5,289 nt of DNA from Paracoccaceae bacterium. Its GTDB lineage: Bacteria > Pseudomonadota > Alphaproteobacteria > Rhodobacterales > Rhodobacteraceae. A program made the position numbers and the translations under genes. Each line of letters begins with the position of its first letter. The stretch's first letter is position 1. Positions 1-5,289 of this stretch are shown here, piece after piece. The stretch lies in contig WFTU01000103.1 in assembly GCA_015485375.1 (NCBI GenBank), positions 1-5,289 on the forward strand, given 5' to 3'. The notes below the pieces were generated by a model. It had not been told where the DNA came from. It saw only the letters and a list, made by a program, of their open reading frames with translations, and did not search any database.

Positions 1-19
1 AGACGTGTATAAGAGACAG
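1..19 (+). other. Nextera/Tn5 transposase adapter remnant (sequencing artefact)
   Basis: The first 19 bases match the 19-base Tn5 mosaic end used in Nextera libraries (AGATGTGTATAAGAGACAG, from memory) at all positions but the fourth, which is C here instead of T. The bases sit exactly at the edge of the sequence, where untrimmed adapter is expected. Read in the frame of the following gene they encode V-Y-K-R-Q, a peptide well known as an adapter signature at the ends of metagenomic proteins. This stretch should not be treated as genomic DNA or as part of a gene. Confidence 0.93.
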
Positions 20-355
20 GCCATAATATCGTCCGATGTTGCATTGGGGGCGGGCACCTTGGTTGTCGCCGGAACGATAGTAAATTCCGATGCGATGATA
101 GGTCAGGGCGTAATTCTCAACACGGCTTGTCGTATCGACCACGATTGTCGTATCGGTGACTTCGTTCATGTGTCGCCCGGAGCGCTGCTCGCCGGTGCCG
201 TTACGGTTGGCGCCCGCAGTTGGATCGGCATCGGGGCCATTGTGCGCCAAGGCATTACTATTGGTGCCGACGTTATGGTCGGTGCTGGAGCGGTTGTAGT
301 AAATGATATTCCGGATGCCGCTATCGTCACCGGAATGCCGGCAAAACCGGTTTGA
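20..355 (+). CDS. PglD/NeuD-like sugar O/N-acyltransferase, 5'-truncated (left-handed beta-helix domain only)
   Basis: This is the C-terminal ~111 residues of an acyltransferase of the NeuD/PglD family, which uses acetyl-CoA to acetylate an amino group on a nucleotide sugar in the cytoplasm. The sequence shows imperfect hexapeptide repeats with I/V-G-x-x-x-x spacing throughout (for example IGQGVI, IGDFVH, VGARSW, IGADVM, VGAGAV). These form a left-handed beta-helix, and the protein ends in the typical G-M-P-A-K motif. The His of the I-D-H-D-C segment (codon 140-142) aligns with the catalytic His region of PglD. The N-terminal nucleotide-sugar-binding domain, roughly 90-100 residues in full-length relatives, is missing because the sequence starts inside the gene. 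The GTG at position 5 lies in adapter and is not a real start. The stop is TGA at 353-355, nine bases before the ATG of the aminotransferase gene, so the two are probably cotranscribed. Family assignment is solid. The N-acetyltransferase role on a 4-amino sugar is inferred from the neighbours. Confidence 0.87.
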   Translation, partial: AIISSDVALGAGTLVVAGTIVNSDAMIGQGVILNTACRIDHDCRIGDFVHVSPGALLAGAVTVGARSWIGIGAIVRQGITIGADVMVGAGAVVVNDIPDAAIVTGMPAKPV

Positions 356-357
356 GG
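354..357 (+). promoter_or_regulatory. Ribosome binding site of the aminotransferase gene
   Basis: GAGG lies seven bases before the ATG at 365 and overlaps the TGA stop of the acyltransferase gene. The spacing supports the ATG at 365 as the start, and the overlap suggests translational coupling of the two genes. Confidence 0.6.
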
Positions 358-364
358 TTTAGGC

Positions 365-1579
365 ATGCATAATCCCCCCTTCTCTCCCTGGCCCGCGTTT
401 ACGCAAGAGGAGGCCGATGCGGTGTCTGGAGTATTGCTGTCCAACAAGGTCAACTACTGGACGGGATCCGAGGGACGTAACTTCGAAACAGAATTCGCCG
501 CCTTCGCGGACACAGACCACGCAATTGCGGTGGCAAATGGCACCGTTGCTCTGGATCTTGCCTTTCATGGTCTGGAGATAGGCGCGCATAATGGCGGGCT
601 GGCAAGCGACGAAGTTATCGTCACTCCGCGCAGTTTTATGGCCTCGGTCTCCTCGATCGTGAACGCTGGTGCACGGCCAGTTTTTGTCGATGTGGATCGC
701 GAAAGCCAGAACCTTGACCCTGATGCGGTTGCGAAGGCGATAACAGACAATACCCGAGCCGTTCTGTGTGTGCATCTTGCTGGTTGGCCGTGCGACATGG
801 ATGCGATCCGAAATGTTTGCGCCGGGCGCAACATAAAACTGGTTGAGGATTGTGCGCAGGCGCATGGTGCGCGTTACAAGGGGCGGCCGGTGGGCGGGCT
901 TGGCGATGTCGCGGCCTGGTCCTTTTGTCAGGACAAGATTATGACGACTGGCGGCGAAGGCGGCATGGTTACCTGCAATGACGAAACTCTCTGGCGGCGG
1001 ATGTGGGCTTTCAAAGATCACGGCAAAAGCTGGCAAGCGGTTTATGAGCGGGATCACCCTCCGGGGTTTCGTTGGCTCCACGAAAGTTTCGGAACAAACT
1101 GGCGCCTTACCGAAATGCAGTCCGCGATTGGCCGGATACAGCTTGGCCGCATGCCGGACTGGACTGCGGCCAGAGCGCGCAATGCGGATATTCTGACACA
1201 TGCCTTGAGGCCTTTTGCCGGAGAAAGCGGCCCAATCCGGCTGGCTGCACCGCAAGACAATAGCAGCGTTCATGCGTATTATAAGTACTATGCCTTTGTT
1301 CATCCTAAAAGCCTTGCCTTAGGCTGGAATCGCGATCGGATTGTCCAAGAGATAACCGCGCAAGGCATCCCATGTTTTCAGGGTTCGTGCTCCGAGATGT
1401 ATCTGGAAAAAGCTTTCGACAAGACGGATTTTCGACCCCCGCGCAGGTTGCCGGTTGCCGTTGAATTGGGTGAGACCAGCCTGATGTTTCTGGTTCACCC
1501 GAGCTTGACGGTTGAAGAAATGCAAAAAACTGCGCAGGGTATTGAAGCGGTGATGTCTGTGGCGGGCCGGACCAGTTGA
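365..1579 (+). CDS. DegT/DnrJ/EryC1/StrS family PLP-dependent sugar aminotransferase (PglE-like)
   Basis: A 404-residue fold-type I PLP enzyme expected to move an amino group, usually from glutamate, onto the keto carbon of a nucleotide-linked 4-keto-6-deoxy sugar in the cytoplasm. Visible hallmarks are the N-G-T at residues 58-60 (cofactor phosphate loop), the E-D-C-A-Q-A-H-G segment at 161-168 with Asp162 placed to contact the pyridine nitrogen and Gln165 nearby, Ser186, and Lys191 in S-F-C-Q-D-K followed by the family's G-G-E-G-G-M (196-201). Lys191 (codon 935-937) is the predicted Schiff-base lysine, so the active site looks intact. The length is slightly above the 370-390 residues common in the family, partly because of about eight extra residues (A-H-N-G-G-L-A-S, 74-81) before the D-E-V-I-V strand. 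Upstream is the PglD-like acetyltransferase; downstream, after 52 bases, is a PglF-like dehydratase. This fits C4 amination in a bacillosamine-type pathway, but other 4-amino-6-deoxy sugars are possible since substrate cannot be read from sequence alone. Confidence 0.93.
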   Translation: MHNPPFSPWPAFTQEEADAVSGVLLSNKVNYWTGSEGRNFETEFAAFADTDHAIAVANGTVALDLAFHGLEIGAHNGGLASDEVIVTPRSFMASVSSIVNAGARPVFVDVDRESQNLDPDAVAKAITDNTRAVLCVHLAGWPCDMDAIRNVCAGRNIKLVEDCAQAHGARYKGRPVGGLGDVAAWSFCQDKIMTTGGEGGMVTCNDETLWRRMWAFKDHGKSWQAVYERDHPPGFRWLHESFGTNWRLTEMQSAIGRIQLGRMPDWTAARARNADILTHALRPFAGESGPIRLAAPQDNSSVHAYYKYYAFVHPKSLALGWNRDRIVQEITAQGIPCFQGSCSEMYLEKAFDKTDFRPPRRLPVAVELGETSLMFLVHPSLTVEEMQKTAQGIEAVMSVAGRTS

Positions 1580-1619
1580 GTGTTCTTGGGTGAACGGCTG
1601 AATATTTTGCCAATCCAGC

Positions 1620-1624
1620 AGAGG
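1620..1624 (+). promoter_or_regulatory. Ribosome binding site of the dehydratase gene
   Basis: AGAGG sits seven bases before the ATG at 1632, a standard spacing, and supports that start. The 52-base gap after the aminotransferase stop shows no obvious promoter or terminator, so the gene is probably transcribed with the two upstream. Confidence 0.6.
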
Positions 1625-1631
1625 CTGAAAA

Positions 1632-3500
1632 ATGTATTCTTTCCTTTCGGGACTATCGAGACCGGTAAAACAGGCAATATTGTTGTCTGTCGATACCATC
1701 CTGATCCCGTTTAGCCTGTTTGCCGCTTATGCGCTGCGCTTCGGAACGTTTGCTCCATTCGAGATGGTCAAAAGCGGGTGGATTCTGTTTCCTGTCCTGA
1801 CGGTTCTCGGGGTCGGCATCTGCTATCTGATTGGACAACACCGCATCAAGTTGCATGCGTTTGAAACCAGTGCCGTCGGGCGCATAGCCGTATGTGCCGG
1901 ATTGCTGAGCGTCACCGCTATTGTTGCCAGCTATCTGTTGGGCGCTTTCGCCCCGCGGTCCGTGCCGCTTATCTTCGGTGGCGTTTTCTTTTTTACCTCG
2001 GTCTTGTCCCGTCTGGCCGGTCAGGCATTGTTGAATGCCCTGTCAGGGCGATCGGGCGATCGGGCTCCTGTTGCAATTTACGGGGCAGGTGCGGCCGGAA
2101 TCCAGCTTGTCTCGGCATTGCGCCAGTCCCGCGAGGTCAAACCGGTGGTATTCGTCGATGATAATCCGGCTTTGTTGGGATTGATTGTATCCGGACTGGC
2201 GGTAAAAAACCCTGCCGGGCTGCAGGAGATGGTCGAAAAAGGCCGGATCAAAAAAGTCTTGCTGGCCATGCCATCAATCTCGATCGTCCAGCAGAACGCG
2301 ATAATTTCCGAGCTTTCCGACCTTGGATGCGAAGTGCAGGTATTACCATCCTATGTCGATCTGATCGCCGGCAAGGGTGGGGTCGAAAGCCTGCGCACAG
2401 TAACTCCGGACGAACTGCTGGGGCGTGACAAGGTTGACCTTGATACACCGGATGTAGCCAAGACCTATGCCGGCCGGGTTGTAATGGTAACAGGGGCCGG
2501 CGGTTCCATTGGCTCCGAGCTTTGCCGTCAATTGCTCAGCTGTCGTCCTGCGCGTATCGTGTTGTTCGAACAGAGCGAATTTGCGCTTTATCAGATCGAT
2601 CAGGATTTGCGACCACTGGCAGAATCTGCCGGTATCGACGTCACAACGCGTTTGGGATCAGTAACCAATCAGGCCCGCGTTTCATCCGTCATATCGGATG
2701 AAAATGTGGAGATTATATTACACGCTGCCGCTTACAAACATGTGCCAATTGTCGAGGACAACGAGCTTGAAGGGGCTCGCAATAACGTATTGGGTACGCG
2801 AATTGTGGCCGAGGCTGCTCTGGCCGCAAACGTAGAGCGTTTCATCCTGATTTCCACGGACAAAGCCGTGCGCCCCGCCAATATCATGGGCGCAACCAAG
2901 CGCATGGCCGAACTGGTCATCCAGGACCTGCAAACCCGCAATGCGAGTACAAAATTCGCGATGGTGCGGTTCGGCAACGTGCTGGGCTCCTCCGGCTCGG
3001 TATTGCCATTGTTCGAGCGCCAAATCCGGGTTGGCGGACCGGTCACGGTTACCCATCCGGAAGTGACGCGGTTCTTTATGACCATTCCCGAAGCCTCGCG
3101 GCTGGTGCTGCTGGCGGGGTCCTATGCCGAAGGCGGGGATGTCTTTGTTCTGGATATGGGCGAGCCGATGAAAATCATGGATATCGCCCGCCGGATGATC
3201 GCCATGTCAGGCCGCTCGGTCAAGGAAAACGGTAGCGGGGATATTGAAATCCGGGTCATCGGACTACGACCCGGTGAAAAGCTGTATGAAGAACTGTTGA
3301 TCGACGACAAAAGCCTGCGCCCCACCCCGCACGAAAAAATCCTGCGCGCACAAGAGGCCATGCTACCGCGAACAGAAATTGATGAAATGCTGCGCGATTT
3401 GCACGACGCCCTGGAACGGGGTGACCGCACCTCCATACGCGCCCTGATCGTCAGATGCGTCGAGGGATACCACTCTCAAGAGGGCGAACCCCCTTGCTGA
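1632..3500 (+). CDS. Membrane-anchored UDP-N-acetylhexosamine 4,6-dehydratase (PglF/WbpM/CapD/FlaA1 family)
   Basis: A complete 622-residue large-form SDR nucleotide-sugar dehydratase, predicted to convert UDP-GlcNAc (or a related UDP-HexNAc) to the 4-keto-6-deoxy sugar at the inner face of the cytoplasmic membrane. Four hydrophobic segments lie at about residues 14-36, 50-68, 85-106 and 111-129. A first Rossmann-like domain begins with V-A-I-Y-G-A-G-A-A-G (G-A-G at 151-153). The catalytic SDR domain follows, with NAD-binding T-G-A-G-G-S-I-G at 287-294, H-A-A-A-Y-K-H at 364-370, S-T-D-K at 408-411 and M-G-A-T-K at 419-423. In the last motif Met419 occupies the place of the usual SDR tyrosine, as in WbpM-type large dehydratases. 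Further family marks are H-P-E-V-T-R-F-F (475-482) and G-L-R-P-G-E-K-L-Y-E-E-L-L (544-556). The length matches the WbpM/PglF class rather than the short soluble FlaA1 class. It would supply the 4-keto substrate for the adjacent aminotransferase. Alternative roles are the first step to UDP-QuiNAc, UDP-FucNAc or related sugars. Confidence 0.94.
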   Translation: MYSFLSGLSRPVKQAILLSVDTILIPFSLFAAYALRFGTFAPFEMVKSGWILFPVLTVLGVGICYLIGQHRIKLHAFETSAVGRIAVCAGLLSVTAIVASYLLGAFAPRSVPLIFGGVFFFTSVLSRLAGQALLNALSGRSGDRAPVAIYGAGAAGIQLVSALRQSREVKPVVFVDDNPALLGLIVSGLAVKNPAGLQEMVEKGRIKKVLLAMPSISIVQQNAIISELSDLGCEVQVLPSYVDLIAGKGGVESLRTVTPDELLGRDKVDLDTPDVAKTYAGRVVMVTGAGGSIGSELCRQLLSCRPARIVLFEQSEFALYQIDQDLRPLAESAGIDVTTRLGSVTNQARVSSVISDENVEIILHAAAYKHVPIVEDNELEGARNNVLGTRIVAEAALAANVERFILISTDKAVRPANIMGATKRMAELVIQDLQTRNASTKFAMVRFGNVLGSSGSVLPLFERQIRVGGPVTVTHPEVTRFFMTIPEASRLVLLAGSYAEGGDVFVLDMGEPMKIMDIARRMIAMSGRSVKENGSGDIEIRVIGLRPGEKLYEELLIDDKSLRPTPHEKILRAQEAMLPRTEIDEMLRDLHDALERGDRTSIRALIVRCVEGYHSQEGEPPC

Positions 3501-3699
3501 ATCCAAGCCAGACGTCAAGCGAAGCCAAGCTGGATAGTATCTCAATATTCCACCAGCACCCAAACTAGAAGTCATGCCCAGAAATCCTTGGATATGCGTT
3601 GATTTTATGCGGCTAACTATAGGGTGCTGCTCCTCTATAACCTGCAGCAGATCCCCCTACTAGCCGCTATCTCATCGCGGCCTATTCGTCGGCCGCCCC
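3501..3699. other. Intergenic region between convergent genes, no supported gene
   Basis: About 200 bases separate the dehydratase stop from the stop of the minus-strand membrane protein. No reading frame here has a start with a ribosome binding site or protein-like composition. The base composition appears more A+T rich than the flanking genes, particularly at 3530-3620. Several short inverted repeats occur in the right half (3618-3639, 3625-3649, 3661-3696), as expected for a region where two transcripts end, but none is followed by a T-run on the relevant strand. Rho-dependent termination for one or both units is possible. Confidence 0.6.
3677..3696 (-). terminator. GC-rich hairpin just downstream of the membrane-protein stop, possible 3' end structure
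   Basis: A perfect six-base inverted repeat (GCGGCC at 3677-3682, GGCCGC at 3691-3696) with an eight-base loop begins three bases after the TGA (3702-3700) of the minus-strand gene. Position and GC content suit a transcript-end hairpin. On the minus strand the bases after the stem are GATGAGATAG, with no T tract, so it is not a canonical intrinsic terminator. It may instead stabilise the 3' end or assist Rho-dependent termination. Confidence 0.35.
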
Positions 3700-4362
3700 T
3701 CACCCGAATATCTCCGTACTCCCCGTCACCAGCACCAGTATCGTGACCGGCGAAACACCGATCACAACCGCCAGCATATAAAGCGGAAAGGCAAACAGCC
3801 GGCTCGTCCCCGCGACGAAGGCGATACCACCACCGCCGCCAATCATGGAATTTCCCGGAATATTGAATGCCACCGCCAGCGCGATATAGCGATGCCGCAG
3901 CAAAAACGGCACGATCCGCGTCGGCGCCCGCTCGATCAGCATCGCCATGCGCTCGCCTACCGGACGGCTCGCCAATTCATGCAAGCCAGCGCTCACCCGC
4001 CGCATACCGAGGAAATTGAAACAGGCGCTGATTACCCGCTCCGGCACCAGCCTTCCGGCCAGAAAACTCAGGGTCAGCCCGATCACGGTCGCGATATACA
4101 CCGGAATCGCCATCGGCACCCCGAACATCACCATCAGCCCGATCCCGATTTCCACCCCCGGCACAAACGGCACCGCGATCAGCAAAGCATACAGAATAAT
4201 CGCCGCCACCGTTGCGCCGAAAACAGCGTTCTGGTTTTCCGGCGTAATCTCCATTTTCACCTGCTCGGTCAACCAGTTGCCGAACAGGTGCGCCAGATGC
4301 GCCAGATAAACGACAGCAACAATCACAACAGCCCAGCGCAGGATTTTCACGAACAGCGGCAT
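3700..4362 (-). CDS. DedA/VTT (SNARE-associated)-like multi-pass inner membrane protein
   Basis: A 220-residue, strongly hydrophobic protein of the inner membrane. Predicted membrane segments lie at about residues 8-27, 47-65, 68-82 (possibly re-entrant), 85-103, 160-185 and 190-214. The layout is DedA/VTT-like: a first hydrophobic hairpin with P-F-V-P-G (65-69) and a G-x-x-x-x-F-G pattern, a basic G-R-L-V-P-E-R exit (103-109), an amphipathic middle, then P-F-L-L-R-H-R (152-158) leading into N-I-P-G-N (167-171) and a run of five glycines (175-179). DedA/VTT proteins act in membrane lipid or ion homeostasis, some as undecaprenyl-phosphate or phospholipid flippases/scramblases; the substrate here is unknown. 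The start was set at ATG 4362 because an AAGGGGA sequence sits about five bases upstream. A GTG at 4395 would add 11 residues and puts that ribosome binding site inside the gene. It follows the peptidase gene by 55 bases, suggesting one operon. Family placement is by pattern and is moderately sure. Confidence 0.78.
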   Translation of the reverse strand: MPLFVKILRWAVVIVAVVYLAHLAHLFGNWLTEQVKMEITPENQNAVFGATVAAIILYALLIAVPFVPGVEIGIGLMVMFGVPMAIPVYIATVIGLTLSFLAGRLVPERVISACFNFLGMRRVSAGLHELASRPVGERMAMLIERAPTRIVPFLLRHRYIALAVAFNIPGNSMIGGGGGIAFVAGTSRLFAFPLYMLAVVIGVSPVTILVLVTGSTEIFG

Positions 4363-4366
4363 CCAT

Positions 4367-4373
4367 TCCCCTT
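4367..4373 (-). promoter_or_regulatory. Ribosome binding site deciding the membrane-protein start
   Basis: On the minus strand AAGGGGA lies about five bases before the ATG at 4362. This favours that ATG over the in-frame GTG at 4395. A second ATG at 4366-4364 is out of frame and opens only a non-coding shadow frame. Confidence 0.55.
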
Positions 4374-4417
4374 TCGCGCGGAGCCTACCCGACACCGCGG
4401 TAAACGGGAAATCCCGA

Positions 4418-5289
4418 TCATGTGAGGCCGTTCATTATATTGACCAGTTCCACCGCAATCGCCGGTTCCGACATCGCATGCCCTGCCTTCACCAACCGCA
4501 ACTCCGATTTCGGCCACGCCTTGTGCAGCGCATGCGCCGTATGTGGCGGGCAGATCATGTCAAACCGCCCCTGCACGATATAGCCCGGAATGTGCGCGAT
4601 CCTGTCCATATTGTTCAGGATCTGCCCGTCCTCGCGCAGAAACCCGCCATTGCGGAAATAGTGGTTCTCGATCCGCGCAAAGGCGCGCGCGTAATAGGCT
4701 GGCGGAGCCCCCCCTTCGCCATCCGATTCCATCGAGGCCAGCGTATTTTCCCACCGTGTCCACGCCCGCGCAAAGCGCACAATATCCGCCTCGATCGTGC
4801 CGAACAGCCGCTTGTGATACGCCCCGATCAGATCGTCGCGCTCCTCCTCCGGCACCATGGAGGCAAACGCATCCCACGCTTCGGGCCAGAATGCGCCCGC
4901 CGCGCCACCGTAAAACCAGTCCAGTTCCGCTTGCGTCATGGTAAACACCCCGCGCAGCACCAGCGCCCGCACCGCATCCGGATGCGATTGTGCATAAAGC
5001 AGCGACAGCGTAGCCCCCCACGAACCGCCGAAAACCACCCAGTTTTCAACGCCCAGCGCCTCGCGGATCAGTTCGATATCCGCCACCAGATCCCACGTTG
5101 TGTTGTTCTCCACCCCCGCATGGGGCTTCGACTTGCCCGCCCCGCGCTGGTCAAACAGGATTACGCGATACTTTTCAGGATCGAAAAACCGCCGCATGGC
5201 CGGATTTGAACCGCCCCCCGGCCCGCCATGCAGCACCACCACCGGCACCCCGTCCGCGTTCCCCGACTGCTCGACATAAATGGTATGTC
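4418..5289 (-). CDS. pip: Proline iminopeptidase (prolyl aminopeptidase, S33 family alpha/beta hydrolase), 5'-truncated at window edge
   Basis: A cytoplasmic serine peptidase that releases N-terminal proline from peptides. The coding frame continues to the right edge: upstream of the V-P-V-V-V-L segment it reads H-T-I-Y-V-E-Q-S-G-N-A-D-G without a stop, so codon 5248-5246 (GTG) is an internal valine and not the start. About 289 residues are visible; full-length relatives are around 310-325, so some 25-35 N-terminal residues are missing. Hallmarks are H-G-G-P-G-G-G (oxyanion loop), F-D-Q-R-G-A-G-K-S, N-N-T-T-W-D-L-V-A-D-I-E, and the nucleophile elbow G-G-S-W-G-A (Ser codon 5023-5021). The charge-relay Asp is in Q-G-R-F-D-M-I-C-P-P (codon 4561-4559) and the His in K-A-G-H-A-M-S-E-P (codon 4480-4478). 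The catalytic triad is therefore complete. The gene ends in TGA at 4420-4418 and precedes the membrane-protein gene in the same direction. Its promoter is outside the window. Confidence 0.95.
   Translation of the reverse strand, partial: HTIYVEQSGNADGVPVVVLHGGPGGGSNPAMRRFFDPEKYRVILFDQRGAGKSKPHAGVENNTTWDLVADIELIREALGVENWVVFGGSWGATLSLLYAQSHPDAVRALVLRGVFTMTQAELDWFYGGAAGAFWPEAWDAFASMVPEEERDDLIGAYHKRLFGTIEADIVRFARAWTRWENTLASMESDGEGGAPPAYYARAFARIENHYFRNGGFLREDGQILNNMDRIAHIPGYIVQGRFDMICPPHTAHALHKAWPKSELRLVKAGHAMSEPAIAVELVNIMNGLT

Noticed and set aside
359..1303. Long open frame (314 codons) on the minus strand opposite the aminotransferase
   Set aside because: The plus strand encodes an aminotransferase with all catalytic motifs. 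The minus-strand product is rich in Arg, His, Pro and Cys with no family-like motif, typical of an antisense shadow.
1582..1595. GTTC/GAAC inverted repeat between the aminotransferase and dehydratase genes
   Set aside because: Only four base pairs with a six-base loop and no T-run; too weak to call a terminator or operator.
3363..3575. 70-codon minus-strand open frame reaching into the intergenic region
   Set aside because: Most of it overlaps the dehydratase C-terminus antisense, with no ribosome binding site and no recognisable protein features.
3618..3649. Overlapping inverted repeats TATAG/CTATA and TGCTGC/GCAGCA as a plus-strand terminator
   Set aside because: Stems are five to seven pairs, mutually exclusive, and lack a following T tract on either strand. 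They also lie more than 115 bases past the dehydratase stop.
4363..4395. GTG at 4395 as start of the membrane protein
   Set aside because: No good ribosome binding site precedes it, and the AAGGGGA before ATG 4362 gives a better-supported start with the first membrane helix near the N-terminus.
3892..4425. Plus-strand open frame (177 codons) opposite the membrane protein
   Set aside because: Very rich in His, Arg, Gln and Pro with no domain-like pattern. It is explained by the hydrophobic codons of the real minus-strand gene.
4478..5209. 243-codon plus-strand open frame opposite the peptidase
   Set aside because: It mirrors the proline iminopeptidase gene, is dominated by Arg, Pro and His, and has no recognisable domain. 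It is a shadow of GC-rich coding DNA.
1..5289. Search for a defence system, CRISPR array, mobile element or other new multi-gene system
   Set aside because: All five genes belong to recognisable families in ordinary arrangements, and I saw no regularly spaced repeats, transposase, integrase or terminal repeats.

Overview
The window looks like chromosomal DNA from a Gram-negative bacterium, most likely an alphaproteobacterium. That assignment is inferred from moderate-to-high G+C, GC-rich codon choice in the minus-strand genes, and the style of the proteins. No RNA marker gene is present to confirm it. The first 19 bases are almost identical to the Nextera/Tn5 mosaic-end adapter, so the left edge is a sequencing/assembly end and genomic sequence begins at about position 20.

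Left part (20-3500, plus strand): a three-gene nucleotide-sugar cluster. It holds the C-terminal part of a PglD/NeuD-like left-handed beta-helix acyltransferase, a DegT/DnrJ/EryC1/StrS (PglE-like) PLP aminotransferase, and a full-length 622-residue membrane-anchored PglF/WbpM/CapD-type UDP-sugar 4,6-dehydratase. In pathway order the dehydratase would make a UDP-4-keto-6-deoxy-HexNAc, the aminotransferase would aminate C4, and the acetyltransferase would acetylate the new amine. That is the route to UDP-N,N'-diacetylbacillosamine or a close relative, for a surface polysaccharide or glycoprotein glycan. The exact product is an inference from the enzyme combination.

Middle (3501-3699): about 200 bases without a convincing gene, between convergent transcription units. 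It contains several short inverted repeats, the best being a GC-rich hairpin just past the stop of the minus-strand unit. None has the T-run of a textbook intrinsic terminator.

Right part (3700-5289, minus strand): a two-gene operon-like pair, transcribed right to left. First comes a proline iminopeptidase (alpha/beta hydrolase, peptidase family S33) whose N-terminus lies beyond the window. About 55 bases downstream is a small multi-pass membrane protein resembling DedA/VTT (SNARE-associated) proteins. This pair looks like ordinary housekeeping sequence with no evident link to the sugar cluster.

I saw no mobile element, CRISPR array, RNA gene or clearly new system. The points most worth attention are the adapter remnant with its artificial start codon, the bacillosamine-type D-E-F gene order cut by the contig end, and the glycine-rich membrane protein next to the peptidase.
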